Assembly (NCBI GenBank): GCA_017438745.1
Contig: JAFRUS010000110.1
Coordinates: forward strand, 1-64,000
Source of the DNA: Oscillospiraceae bacterium
Lineage (GTDB): Bacteria > Bacillota > Clostridia > Oscillospirales > Ruminococcaceae
Direction: 5' to 3'
DNA length: 64,000 nucleotides
Shown: one piece after another, positions 8,084-15,455 of the stretch
Position numbering within the stretch: position 1 is the first letter of the stretch
How the letters are laid out: each line of letters begins with the position of its first letter
Translations under genes and position numbers: made by a program
Notes under the pieces: generated by a model
What the model saw: the letters and a program-made list of their open reading frames with translations, nothing else
Database searches by the model: none
Told to the model about the DNA's origin: nothing

Positions 8084-9046
8084 TTACTTTGCTACAGCGT
8101 TTCCGAGGAATGCAGCACCAATGATACCTGCGTCGTTTCCGAGTTCAGCAATAACGATCTCAGTATTCTTTGCAAGTGATCTTGTGTAAACTTCCTTCTT
8201 AACGAGTTCCTTTACAGGGAGAAGGAGAGGATCGCCTTCGTTGCATACACCGCCGCCGATGCAGAGGATATCAGGCTGGAAGATGTTGATGATGTTTGTG
8301 ATACCTGCTGCGAGGTATGTGATGTACTTGTCTACAACTTCCTTGGCAGACTTGTCACCTGCGCGCATTGCATCGAAAGGAGTTCTTGCAGTTACCTTGC
8401 CGTTCTTTTCAGCAGAAAGCTTCCACATAATGCTGTCCTTGTCAGCTTCCATAGCTTCCTTTGACATTCTGATAAGACCTGTAGCAGATGAGAATACTTC
8501 AAAACATCCCTTACGGCCGCATGTACACTGAGGACCTGCTGGATCGATAACGATGTGACCGAGTTCAGCACCTGCATTGTTTGAACCTGAGTAGATCTTG
8601 CCGTCGATAATGATACCGCCGCCAACACCTGTACCGAGTGTTATGCAGATAGCGTTGTTAGCCTTCTTTGCAGCACCGGCAACGAATTCACCGTAAGCAG
8701 CAGCGTTTGCGTCGTTTTCGATGAATACAGGCTTGTCGATGAGCTTGTGGATGTAGTCAGCCATCGGAACATTGTCAAATCCGAGGTTGTTTGAGTATAC
8801 GATAACGCCGTTAGCGTTGTCAGCGATACCAGGTGTTCCTATACCAACCCATTCGATCTGATCCATTGAAAGTTCAGCCTTCTTTACAGCTTCAATAGCT
8901 GTCTTAGCCATATCTTCACCGATCTCAGATGCAGGACGAGGACAGTTTGTCTTTGTTGACGCTTTTGCGATGATCTCATAGTTTTCGTTTACAACACCGG
9001 CTGAGATATTTGTGCCGCCGAGGTCGATACCTACATAGTACTTCAT
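8084..9046 (-). CDS. glcK: ROK-family glucokinase
   Basis: This 320-residue cytosolic kinase phosphorylates glucose with ATP to glucose-6-phosphate. The ATP-binding motif GIDLGGTN sits at residues 6-13, a second phosphate loop is TLGTGVGGG, and the ROK zinc knuckle CTCGRKGCFE follows GHIVIDP. These residues are complete, so it should be active. It is the second gene of an operon 20 bases after manA, and a GGAGG site precedes its ATG. Glucokinase is the best guess, although ROK kinases also act on fructose, mannose or N-acetyl sugars; the manA partner keeps those options open. Confidence 0.9.
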   Translation of the reverse strand: MKYYVGIDLGGTNISAGVVNENYEIIAKASTKTNCPRPASEIGEDMAKTAIEAVKKAELSMDQIEWVGIGTPGIADNANGVIVYSNNLGFDNVPMADYIHKLIDKPVFIENDANAAAYGEFVAGAAKKANNAICITLGTGVGGGIIIDGKIYSGSNNAGAELGHIVIDPAGPQCTCGRKGCFEVFSSATGLIRMSKEAMEADKDSIMWKLSAEKNGKVTARTPFDAMRAGDKSAKEVVDKYITYLAAGITNIINIFQPDILCIGGGVCNEGDPLLLPVKELVKKEVYTRSLAKNTEIVIAELGNDAGIIGAAFLGNAVAK

Positions 9047-9066
9047 TTAGAATTTCCTCCGTTTAT

Positions 9067-10023
9067 TTAATCTATTCGAGTTTTTATTATAAGGCAGTTA
9101 CCTGTGACGGTTGTTCTGCCATAACCGGCTGGTATAAAAATGCTGTCGCCTTTGGTAATGTCCATGCTGAAATCTTCTCCTTCAAGACGACCGTCTCCTT
9201 CCGTAACAAGAAGGTGTTCAAAAGATGTCTGGTCAGTTACAAGTTCAGCTTTTTCATAAACATTCAGCAGATGAACAGTAAAAATGCTGCAGGAAGCAAG
9301 CAGTCTGGATGTATATCCGTTAAGGTCATCAGCATTGTGAACAGGATAGTTATCAGACGGGCACAGAGATGTTACATCGCATGCCTTGTCGATATGGAGC
9401 TCACGTTCTTTTCCGTCCTTGTCTTTTCTTCCGTAGTCATAGATACGGTAAGTAGTGTTCGAGTTCTGCTGTATTTCAGCTATAAGAATGCCTTTTCCTA
9501 TTGCATGGAGTGTTCCTGATGTAATAAAGAATACATCGCCCTTTTGTACAGGAACACGGTTGGTTTTTTCAAGAAGAGTACCTTCTTCGATGCTGCGGCG
9601 GAATTCCTCTTTCGTCAGATTTTCCTTGAATCCGAAGAGAAGCGATGCACCTTCCTCGCAGTCTATGACATACCACATTTCGGTTTTGCCGCATCCGCCG
9701 TTTTCGTGTATGCGGGCATATGCATCGTCAGGATGCACCTGAACAGAAAGATCGTCACGGGCATCGATGAGTTTGACGAGAACAGGGAAGTTCTTCATGC
9801 CTTTGCAGTTTGAGCCGAGTATTTCCCAGCCGTTTTCAGCGATAAAGTCCTTAAGTGTCTGGTCTGTGTCAGAAACAACTGTAAGACCGTCCTTATGACA
9901 GGAAAGTTCCCAGCTTTCAGCGACTTTGTCCAAAGAGCATTTCTTGCCGAATTCATCGCGAAGCTTGGTACCGCCCCATAAATAATCCTTGCAGACAGCT
10001 GTAAGTTTCACTGGTCTGAGCAT
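9067..10023 (-). CDS. manA: Mannose-6-phosphate isomerase, class I
   Basis: This 318-residue enzyme interconverts mannose-6-phosphate and fructose-6-phosphate. The zinc-site blocks are visible: QVHPDD, TEMWYVID and SGTLHAIGKG. The N-terminal block YLWGGTKLRDEFGK is typical of the short Firmicutes type. The ATG at 10023 is chosen because a GGAGGG site lies just ahead; 26 further in-frame codons upstream overlap the promoter and are rejected. It lies first in an operon with glcK, so the pair channels hexoses into glycolysis. Confidence 0.93.
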   Translation of the reverse strand: MLRPVKLTAVCKDYLWGGTKLRDEFGKKCSLDKVAESWELSCHKDGLTVVSDTDQTLKDFIAENGWEILGSNCKGMKNFPVLVKLIDARDDLSVQVHPDDAYARIHENGGCGKTEMWYVIDCEEGASLLFGFKENLTKEEFRRSIEEGTLLEKTNRVPVQKGDVFFITSGTLHAIGKGILIAEIQQNSNTTYRIYDYGRKDKDGKERELHIDKACDVTSLCPSDNYPVHNADDLNGYTSRLLASCSIFTVHLLNVYEKAELVTDQTSFEHLLVTEGDGRLEGEDFSMDITKGDSIFIPAGYGRTTVTGNCLIIKTRID

Positions 10024-10063
10024 TGTTTCCGTACCCTCCTCTCTATGGGGTAAATCTGTTATA

Positions 10064-10092
10064 ATTCTACCATAAAAGACTGTAAAAGTCAA
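10064..10092 (-). promoter_or_regulatory. Promoter of manA-glcK
   Basis: On the minus strand TTGACT (10087-10092) and TAGAAT (10064-10069) are 17 bases apart. It starts directly after the terminator at 10106-10163. Confidence 0.75.
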
Positions 10093-10105
10093 CGTGAACA
10101 TTACA

Positions 10106-10163
10106 AAAAGGGACCGCCGGCCCTCATCAGCGTAGCGTTCTGATGAAGTGACCGGCAGTCCCT
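10106..10163 (-). terminator. Compound hairpin terminator of the riboswitch unit
   Basis: GGGAC and GCCGG (10111-10121) pair with CCGGC and GTCCC (10153-10163). An inner stem TCATCAG/CTGATGA sits in the loop. On the minus strand the stem is followed by TTTTTG. It probably ends the transcript that begins near 10890. Confidence 0.65.
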
Positions 10164-10204
10164 CTGAATAATTAGGAAAATTAGAATTGAAGAAGTTTTT
10201 AATG

Positions 10205-10300
10205 TTTTGTTTGTTGAATGAATTTTTAGAATTTTAAGTTTTGAATGAAATTTAAGGTTTAAGTTTTTGAATGAATTTTTAGAGTTTAGGTTTTTTGATT
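10205..10300. repeat. Degenerate AT-rich tandem repeat
   Basis: TTGAATGAA occurs at 10214-10222, 10241-10249 and 10267-10275, inside units of 26-27 bases made almost only of A, T and G. No open frame with a ribosome-binding site is found here. Confidence 0.5.
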
Positions 10301-10531
10301 TTGAATTTTTAAGGAATTTTTTGAAATGTCAGAAGTTTTGTTTTAAGAATGTTTTAAAGAAAGGGTTTTGCGATTGGTTGCTCTTCAGATTTTGTTTGTT
10401 AGGTTTGAAAAGTGAGAGGAGAATCTGAAGTGATGACCTCCGTCATCGTGGTATCAGCCGCTGCGCACCCGGTACGCTTCCAGTGCGCTTTGGCTGTTTG
10501 TAAACGAAATACCGATTTCCGCTTACTTATT

Positions 10532-10660
10532 TTAAAGGATCGAAACTTCCTTGGCATAACGTCCAGGGTAGAAATAAACCGTAATCTTTCGATGAAAGTC
10601 CGAGCTCTTGACTTTTTCCCTGACTGACGCCTTTTCCGATAAAAAGCTGTCACTGTTCAT
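10532..10660 (-). CDS. Tiny ORF under c-di-GMP riboswitch control
   Basis: This 42-codon frame starts with ATG at 10660, a few bases after an AAGGAAGG ribosome-binding site. It has no membrane segment. Its end, KITVYFYPGRYAKEVSIL, looks like a beta strand-rich piece. After its TAA the same frame continues for two codons, meets a second TAA, then runs on as coding-like text (SQSALEAYRVRSG) to a TGA near 10454. It may be a genuine short protein, or the front part of a decayed one. I do not recognise a family. It is the only good target for the riboswitch that precedes it. Confidence 0.45.
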   Translation of the reverse strand: MNSDSFLSEKASVREKVKSSDFHRKITVYFYPGRYAKEVSIL

Positions 10661-10674
10661 GTGCCTTCCTTTTC

Positions 10675-10724
10675 CGTAAAGAAGAAACCGAACTTCAGGA
10701 AAATCTGACTCCTGAAAAGTTCCG
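10675..10724 (-). terminator. Terminator stem of the riboswitch expression platform
   Basis: On the minus strand AACTTTTCAGGA pairs with TCCTGAAGTT with a two-base bulge, extended by CCGG/CGG, and is followed by TTTCTTCTTT. It lies between the aptamer and the tiny ORF, as expected for transcriptional control by ligand. Confidence 0.7.
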
Positions 10725-10757
10725 GGTGTACGACCGGATCAGAAACCAGAACCGAAA

Positions 10758-10875
10758 GCAGGCAACTGGCTGACAATGCTGAACTTTGAAGCGTCTGAGT
10801 GGTGAGATTGCGTTCAGTTTAGCCCCTCTAGTTTTGCGTCACTGCCTTTCAGCAGCTTTGCCGTTAGTCAAACGT
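10758..10875 (-). promoter_or_regulatory. Cyclic di-GMP-I (GEMM-I) riboswitch aptamer
   Basis: Reading the minus strand, the conserved parts appear in order. GGCAA (10863-10859) opens P1. P2 is capped by a GAAA tetraloop (CTGCTGAAAGGCAG, 10855-10842). The invariant GACGCAAA follows (10840-10833), then GGGGCTAAA and a longer P3 arm. The end TCAGCCAGTTGCC (10773-10761) carries the tetraloop receptor side and closes P1. This matches my memory of Clostridial GEMM-I aptamers. A perfect promoter lies upstream and a terminator downstream, so the leader looks complete. Confidence 0.88.
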
Positions 10876-10896
10876 TTCATTTCCTTCAATGACTAT

Positions 10897-10925
10897 AGTA
10901 TATCATGAATATGCTGATTTGTCAA
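10897..10925 (-). promoter_or_regulatory. Consensus promoter of the riboswitch transcript
   Basis: On the minus strand TTGACA (10920-10925) and TATACT (10897-10902) are 17 bases apart. Transcription should start near 10890, just ahead of the aptamer. Confidence 0.85.
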
Positions 10926-11076
10926 TAGAATTTTGATAAAAAATAATCAGTTTATATAAAATACATATCTAATAATGAATTATATAATGCAGTATGCACA
11001 ACGAATGACAAGAAGAATACATTTGCATTTTTTATAATTTTTACGGAATGGAAATATGGTGCCAGAAATACCGGTA

Positions 11077-11105
11077 TTGAAAAACAAAATGAAATATGTT
11101 ATGAT
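11077..11105 (+). promoter_or_regulatory. Promoter of the DUF2079 gene
   Basis: TTGAAA (11077-11082) and TATGAT (11100-11105) are 17 bases apart. The leader is about 130 bases and includes a small TATGATC/GATCATA hairpin near 11183-11199. Confidence 0.65.
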
Positions 11106-11244
11106 AATTATATGTGCAGATTTATGACCTTTGCCTGGAAAAGCTCTGATCAGCTAATTGGTCGGGTGAGTCTTTTCCTCATATGATCCGTCTGATCATA
11201 AAGCATCGGGGGCATAGTCTGACAAAACAAAACGGAGGGTATTC

Positions 11245-13365
11245 ATGTCAGAAAAAATAAATGATTCAGATAAAACATATTCGGAGGCAGAAGAAGAAAA
11301 AGACTCTGCCAGAAGTATTAACGGCGGTGAAGTGCCGGACGAGGCTGTAACTGAAGAAACTGATGATGCAGCTGCTGGTTCCCCGACAGATAATACAGTC
11401 ACTGATTCGGAAACAGAAAATACGGCTTCTGAAAAGGCTGAGACTGCAGAGGCAAAGGAAGCCGATAATATTCCGACAAAGACTTTTAAGGATTCCGTAA
11501 ACGATGTGACCAGACTGTTTGTTTCCTTTATTTCCGAAAACAATGTGGTTGCAAGGCTTATCGGTCTTTTCATGCTTTTCAGTTCCGCAGTTTTCATAAC
11601 CAACTACAACCAGGAAAGCAGACTGCGGTTTTTCGATCTGCACAACGGCGATGTCTGGAAGGATTACTGTAACAGCGTAAGCATCGGCAAGATGGCCGCT
11701 TTCATTATTATCGGATTTGCAGCGGTATCGCTTATTAAGAAATTCGTTCCGAAAGTCGGAAAGTTTGGTTTTGACGAGTTTTTACTTGTTGCCGGATGTC
11801 TTTCCTTCGGTGTATGCGCTGTATGGAGAAATGACAGCAATCCTTTGAACGGCGTTTTCTCATTCGGTATAGTGCTTGTGGTTCTCGTGCTTCTGCACTG
11901 GTTCCTTGATACTGAAAGATGCATATTAATACGCCGGATTCCGAACATTGCTTTCATAGCCATTCTGATAATATGTGCTGCAGGGGTAGGCGGATATGTT
12001 GCCTGGACCACGATATGCAAGCACAGGATATTCCACACAGCAGTATTTGACCTCGGAATATTCACGCAGATGTATCATTCAATTATAACGCATTTCACAC
12101 AGGTAACTACCTGTGAGCGAGGATATGATCTTTCCCATTTTGCAGTGCATTTTTCACCTATATATTATGTTCTTGCTCCGGTATATTTCCTGTTTCCTTC
12201 ACCGGAGACCCTGCTTACATGTCAGGCAGTTCTCGCAGTAAGCGGATTTATCCCGCTTTATCTTATCACACGCAGGTACGGATTTTCAAATGTGCTTTCG
12301 TTCCTTTTCACTCTCGTATACATCTTCTCGGTTTCAGTTATGTCACCGTGCTACTACGAGTTCCACGAAAATGCATTCCTTCCGCCGCTTCTCATGTGGT
12401 TCTTCTATGCAATAGAAAAGGAAAACAAGATCCTCATGTACGTGTTCATGGTTCTTGTTCTTATGGTAAAGGAAGATGCCGCACTGTATGTAATGTGTAT
12501 AGGTCTTTATCTGCTGTTCAGCGGTAAAAACAGAAAGCACGGCGCGATCATTTTCTGTGCCACTGCAGCGGTTTTCGTAAATGTTCTTGCACTCATGAGC
12601 AAATACGGCGAAGGCGCGATGACAAACCGTACCTTCGGAAATCTTATGAGAAACTATGATTCCGGTTTCGGCGAAGTAATAAAGACAGCGATCACCAACC
12701 CGATGTACTTTATCAATCAGTGCTTTCTTACAGGTGATGAGGATAAGTTCTACGAGAAGATAGTTTTCTTCACGGTAATGCTTCTCCCGCTGCTTTTCAC
12801 TCCGTTTATCACAAAGAAGAAGTCAAGACTTTTCCTTGTTGTTCCGTTCATTGTAATGAATCTTGCAAGCGGATATCCATACGCTTCAAAGTTCGATTAC
12901 CAGTATGTATTCGGTACAGCGACCTGCCTTATCTACGCAGCACTTATAAATGTTGCCGATATGGATAAGAAGGCGATAAAGGAGATCGTTCCTCTCATGA
13001 CTGTGGCATCAGTGATAATGTTTGCAGCCAACGACACCAACAAGCTCTATTATGCTGATGTATACAAGGATTACAAGGACAACAATGACAGGAAAGATGC
13101 TTTCTGTGAAGCTATTCCGGAAGATGCGTCACTTCTTGCAACACCGTTCCTCATCCCGCACTGTGCGAACCGTGACAAGCTGTACGTGCTTGATGAAGGT
13201 TCTGCCCCAAATCCTGATACTACTGACTTTGTAATATTCGAAGACGGAACTGATGAGTGGAAGCAGAACAAGCGTGCTCTCCTTGAATCAGAAGGATACA
13301 CGATCTACAATGAGGCCGAAGGACTTATAGTTATCTACGTAAGCCCTGACTACAAAATCAAATAA
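11245..13365 (+). CDS. DUF2079 polytopic membrane protein
   Basis: This 706-residue protein begins with about 90 acidic, Ser/Thr/Glu-rich residues that lack order signals. Many hydrophobic spans follow from about residue 95. The family marks are FDLGIFTQMYHS, HFSPIYYVLAP, YEFHENAFLPPLL and KEDAALYV. DUF2079 proteins resemble GT-C glycosyltransferases and are thought to handle lipid-linked sugars, but the reaction is unproven. The soluble C-terminal part (about 590-706) is typical. A GGAGG site lies 6 bases before the ATG. The acidic N-terminal extension is unusual for the family as I know it. Confidence 0.85.
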   Translation: MSEKINDSDKTYSEAEEEKDSARSINGGEVPDEAVTEETDDAAAGSPTDNTVTDSETENTASEKAETAEAKEADNIPTKTFKDSVNDVTRLFVSFISENNVVARLIGLFMLFSSAVFITNYNQESRLRFFDLHNGDVWKDYCNSVSIGKMAAFIIIGFAAVSLIKKFVPKVGKFGFDEFLLVAGCLSFGVCAVWRNDSNPLNGVFSFGIVLVVLVLLHWFLDTERCILIRRIPNIAFIAILIICAAGVGGYVAWTTICKHRIFHTAVFDLGIFTQMYHSIITHFTQVTTCERGYDLSHFAVHFSPIYYVLAPVYFLFPSPETLLTCQAVLAVSGFIPLYLITRRYGFSNVLSFLFTLVYIFSVSVMSPCYYEFHENAFLPPLLMWFFYAIEKENKILMYVFMVLVLMVKEDAALYVMCIGLYLLFSGKNRKHGAIIFCATAAVFVNVLALMSKYGEGAMTNRTFGNLMRNYDSGFGEVIKTAITNPMYFINQCFLTGDEDKFYEKIVFFTVMLLPLLFTPFITKKKSRLFLVVPFIVMNLASGYPYASKFDYQYVFGTATCLIYAALINVADMDKKAIKEIVPLMTVASVIMFAANDTNKLYYADVYKDYKDNNDRKDAFCEAIPEDASLLATPFLIPHCANRDKLYVLDEGSAPNPDTTDFVIFEDGTDEWKQNKRALLESEGYTIYNEAEGLIVIYVSPDYKIK

Positions 13366-13437
13366 GCAATTTCGCCGCGGACAGATGCTAAAAGGGCGTA
13401 TGACGCAGACGGATAGAATAGAAAGGAAGTTTTAAAA

Positions 13438-13740
13438 ATGGGAATTAATCTTGAAGAAATGGCAGCTAACATGGGTATCGATCCTGAAATGCTCGGCAAA
13501 GTAAAGGATGCAGCAGCATCAGGAGATTTCGCAGGCGCAATGGAAAGCATGTCTGGCGTTCTCGCTGAAAAAGGTATCGATGTAAACGCACTCAAGGACA
13601 AGGTTGACATGAATAAGGTCATGGAAATGGCTAAGAATGTTGACTTTAAGGAAATGGCTAAGAACGTTGATCTTAAGGATATGTCACCTGAAAAGATCAA
13701 GGAAATGGCAAGCCAGTTAATGGGCGGAGCTAATAAGTAA
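13438..13740 (+). CDS. Small Met-rich helical protein
   Basis: This 100-residue protein is rich in Met, Lys, Glu and Asp. The middle has a near repeat, MAKNVDFKE followed by MAKNVDLKD. It has no signal peptide or Cys. An AAAGGAAG ribosome-binding site lies 8 bases before the ATG, and a terminator follows. The codon bias (GTT, CTC, AAG, ACA avoided) is like that of well-expressed neighbours. I do not recognise a family. It may share a transcript with the DUF2079 gene 72 bases upstream. Confidence 0.75.
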   Translation: MGINLEEMAANMGIDPEMLGKVKDAAASGDFAGAMESMSGVLAEKGIDVNALKDKVDMNKVMEMAKNVDFKEMAKNVDLKDMSPEKIKEMASQLMGGANK

Positions 13741-13770
13741 TCTCTGATCGTTTTGATCAGGAAAAGACAT

Positions 13771-13809
13771 ACCGCAGTTACGGGGGATATCCTGCGACTG
13801 CGGTTTTTT
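13771..13809 (+). terminator. Terminator after the Met-rich protein
   Basis: ACCGCAGT (13771-13778) pairs with ACTGCGGT (13797-13804), followed by a run of T. Confidence 0.85.
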
Positions 13810-13838
13810 CTGTGTAAAAATATTTTTTCAGAAAAAAA

Positions 13839-13865
13839 TGAACCTTTTCATATCTTACGCGGTAT
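13839..13865 (+). promoter_or_regulatory. Candidate ECF-type promoter
   Basis: TGAACC (13839-13844) and CGGTAT (13860-13865) are 15 bases apart. This resembles the GGAAC/TGAAC -35 and CG-rich -10 boxes of ECF sigma factors, just ahead of an ECF sigma gene. Autoregulation is inferred; the spacing is slightly short. Confidence 0.35.
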
Positions 13866-13905
13866 ATATATTTGAAGTACTTCATTTAAAGAGAAAGGAG
13901 CAGCA

Positions 13906-14415
13906 TTGAAAGATAAAACTGATATCAGTGAACATATAGAAAAATGCAGGGAACCGCTTACGAGACTTTGTCTTAGTCTCTGCGGTGATCATCACGATGC
14001 GGCTGACCTTTTTCAGGATACGTGTCTGAGGGCGTTTAAATATTTCAGGAATTATGATGAGACGAAGGAATTTGACAAGTGGATATTCAGTATCTGCGTG
14101 AATACCTACAGGTCGGGACTTAGAAAACTTTACAGGATGAAAAAGCTCGATTTTCTTTCTGCCGAGGAACATGACGACTTTTTTGCGGGTATCCCGGATA
14201 CCGGAAATTCTGCTTCCCGTGAGGAATACAAGGAACTTATAAAGGCTGTAAAGAAACTTCCTGAGAAATTTCATATCGTTATCGTTCTGAGATTTTTCAG
14301 CGACTTTACAGAAAAGGATATGGCGAAAATGCTCGGCATACCTGAGGGAACGGTCAAGTCAAGGATCAACAAGGCTAAAAAACTTCTCAGAAAGGAGATG
14401 GAATGTGATGGCTAA
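13906..14415 (+). CDS. ECF sigma-70 family RNA polymerase sigma factor
   Basis: This 169-residue sigma factor directs RNA polymerase to a small regulon. Region 2 is seen as DLFQDTCLRAFKYFRNYD (about residues 33-50) with WIFSICVNTYRSGLRK. Region 4 is LRFFSDFTEKDMAKML followed by GIPEGTVKSRINKAKKLL. There is no extra domain. The TTG at 13906 is chosen because an AAGGAG site (13895-13900) lies 5 bases before it and no ATG suits. The stop overlaps the next gene, which encodes a membrane protein and is the likely anti-sigma factor. Two giant lipoproteins follow in the same direction. Confidence 0.93.
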   Translation: MKDKTDISEHIEKCREPLTRLCLSLCGDHHDAADLFQDTCLRAFKYFRNYDETKEFDKWIFSICVNTYRSGLRKLYRMKKLDFLSAEEHDDFFAGIPDTGNSASREEYKELIKAVKKLPEKFHIVIVLRFFSDFTEKDMAKMLGIPEGTVKSRINKAKKLLRKEMECDG

Positions 14416-15421
14416 AAAGATAAGCGATGAAAAACTTGAAAGCATGCTTCGTGATCTGTACGGAACGAAACTCTCTGAAGATGAACTTTTTCACGAAGAT
14501 CTTTCCGCTGAAATGAACATAAAGATCAGCGAAAGCAGTAAGAGAACAAAAATCAGGATATTAAAGAACGCCGTCGTCGCATGCGCGGCTGTGCTTTGTC
14601 TGACCGTGCCGTATCATTTCCTTTCAGGATTAGGAAAAGGGGATAAAGTAGTTTTTGATTCTGAAATATCTGATAATGCGTATGATATTTCGACTGATCT
14701 TGATAAGCTAAGCGACCTTACCGGTGAAGATCTGCGTTCCTTTGACTTTGAAGTTATCACTCTGAAAAGCAGTTCTTACTACAGAAAGGTATCCGAAGGA
14801 GATTCGGGTGATGAGAAGGATGCTTTAAGGGACAGGATTTTCATGGAACTCGGCCTTGTTCCGTATGAAGATACTGAAACAGCAGGAAAAGCCCTTTTCA
14901 TCCGCACGATAAATGACGGAAGCAGAACATTTTACACAAGGCAGGCGTATCTTGTGGAATATGGCCGTGACGGAGAGATCAGTCTGGAAGCATCAACGAC
15001 TGAAAAGATATCTGAAGAACAGAACCTGATAATCACTTCGTCAGATGTTTTTAAAGGTTTCGATAATGCTGACGGAGGATTCAGAAATCTGGTTTCCAGA
15101 TTCCAAAGAAAGAATTCCGCTGTAAAATTTGACGGCATCGAGATACGTAAGGAACTCGATACAGATGCAGAGCAAAGCGTGGAAACCGAAAGCATCTGTG
15201 CAGTCCTGCTTAAAGAAGGAAAGCTTCAGCCGGTGGCGATTTATTCACTTGAATATACGGTAGACGGAAAAGTGCTTACCGGGGAAGAATTACCTGAACA
15301 GATAAACGCAAAGTATTCCGGCGGCGTCACTACTTACAGCGCCGTACTTGCATACGACTGTACGTATAAAAATTCCCTCAGAATTAATAATACAGAAAAC
15401 GACGGGTTATGGAAGTTTTAA
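14408..15421 (+). CDS. Single-span membrane protein, probable anti-sigma factor
   Basis: The product is 337 residues. Residues 1-50 are charged and cytoplasmic, one membrane span follows (about 55-75, VVACAAVLCLTVPYHFL), and about 260 residues lie outside. It has no clear zinc-binding HxxxCxxC anti-sigma motif. The gene overlaps the sigma gene by 8 bases, and an AAGGAG site precedes ATG 14408 (GTG 14405 is an alternative). Gene order and topology make an anti-sigma role likely: the cytosolic tail would hold the sigma factor and the outer part would sense a signal. The outer domain is not one that I recognise. Confidence 0.7.
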   Translation: MAKKISDEKLESMLRDLYGTKLSEDELFHEDLSAEMNIKISESSKRTKIRILKNAVVACAAVLCLTVPYHFLSGLGKGDKVVFDSEISDNAYDISTDLDKLSDLTGEDLRSFDFEVITLKSSSYYRKVSEGDSGDEKDALRDRIFMELGLVPYEDTETAGKALFIRTINDGSRTFYTRQAYLVEYGRDGEISLEASTTEKISEEQNLIITSSDVFKGFDNADGGFRNLVSRFQRKNSAVKFDGIEIRKELDTDAEQSVETESICAVLLKEGKLQPVAIYSLEYTVDGKVLTGEELPEQINAKYSGGVTTYSAVLAYDCTYKNSLRINNTENDGLWKF

Positions 15422-15455
15422 ATGACAGATAAGAGATATGAAAGGATGACAGAGT

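Noticed and set aside
10399..10653. An 84-codon minus-strand frame behind the riboswitch, rich in Arg and Lys
   Set aside because: It has no suitable ribosome-binding site, whereas the 42-codon frame starting at 10660 does. The Arg/Lys content looks like an out-of-frame reading. It cannot be ruled out fully.
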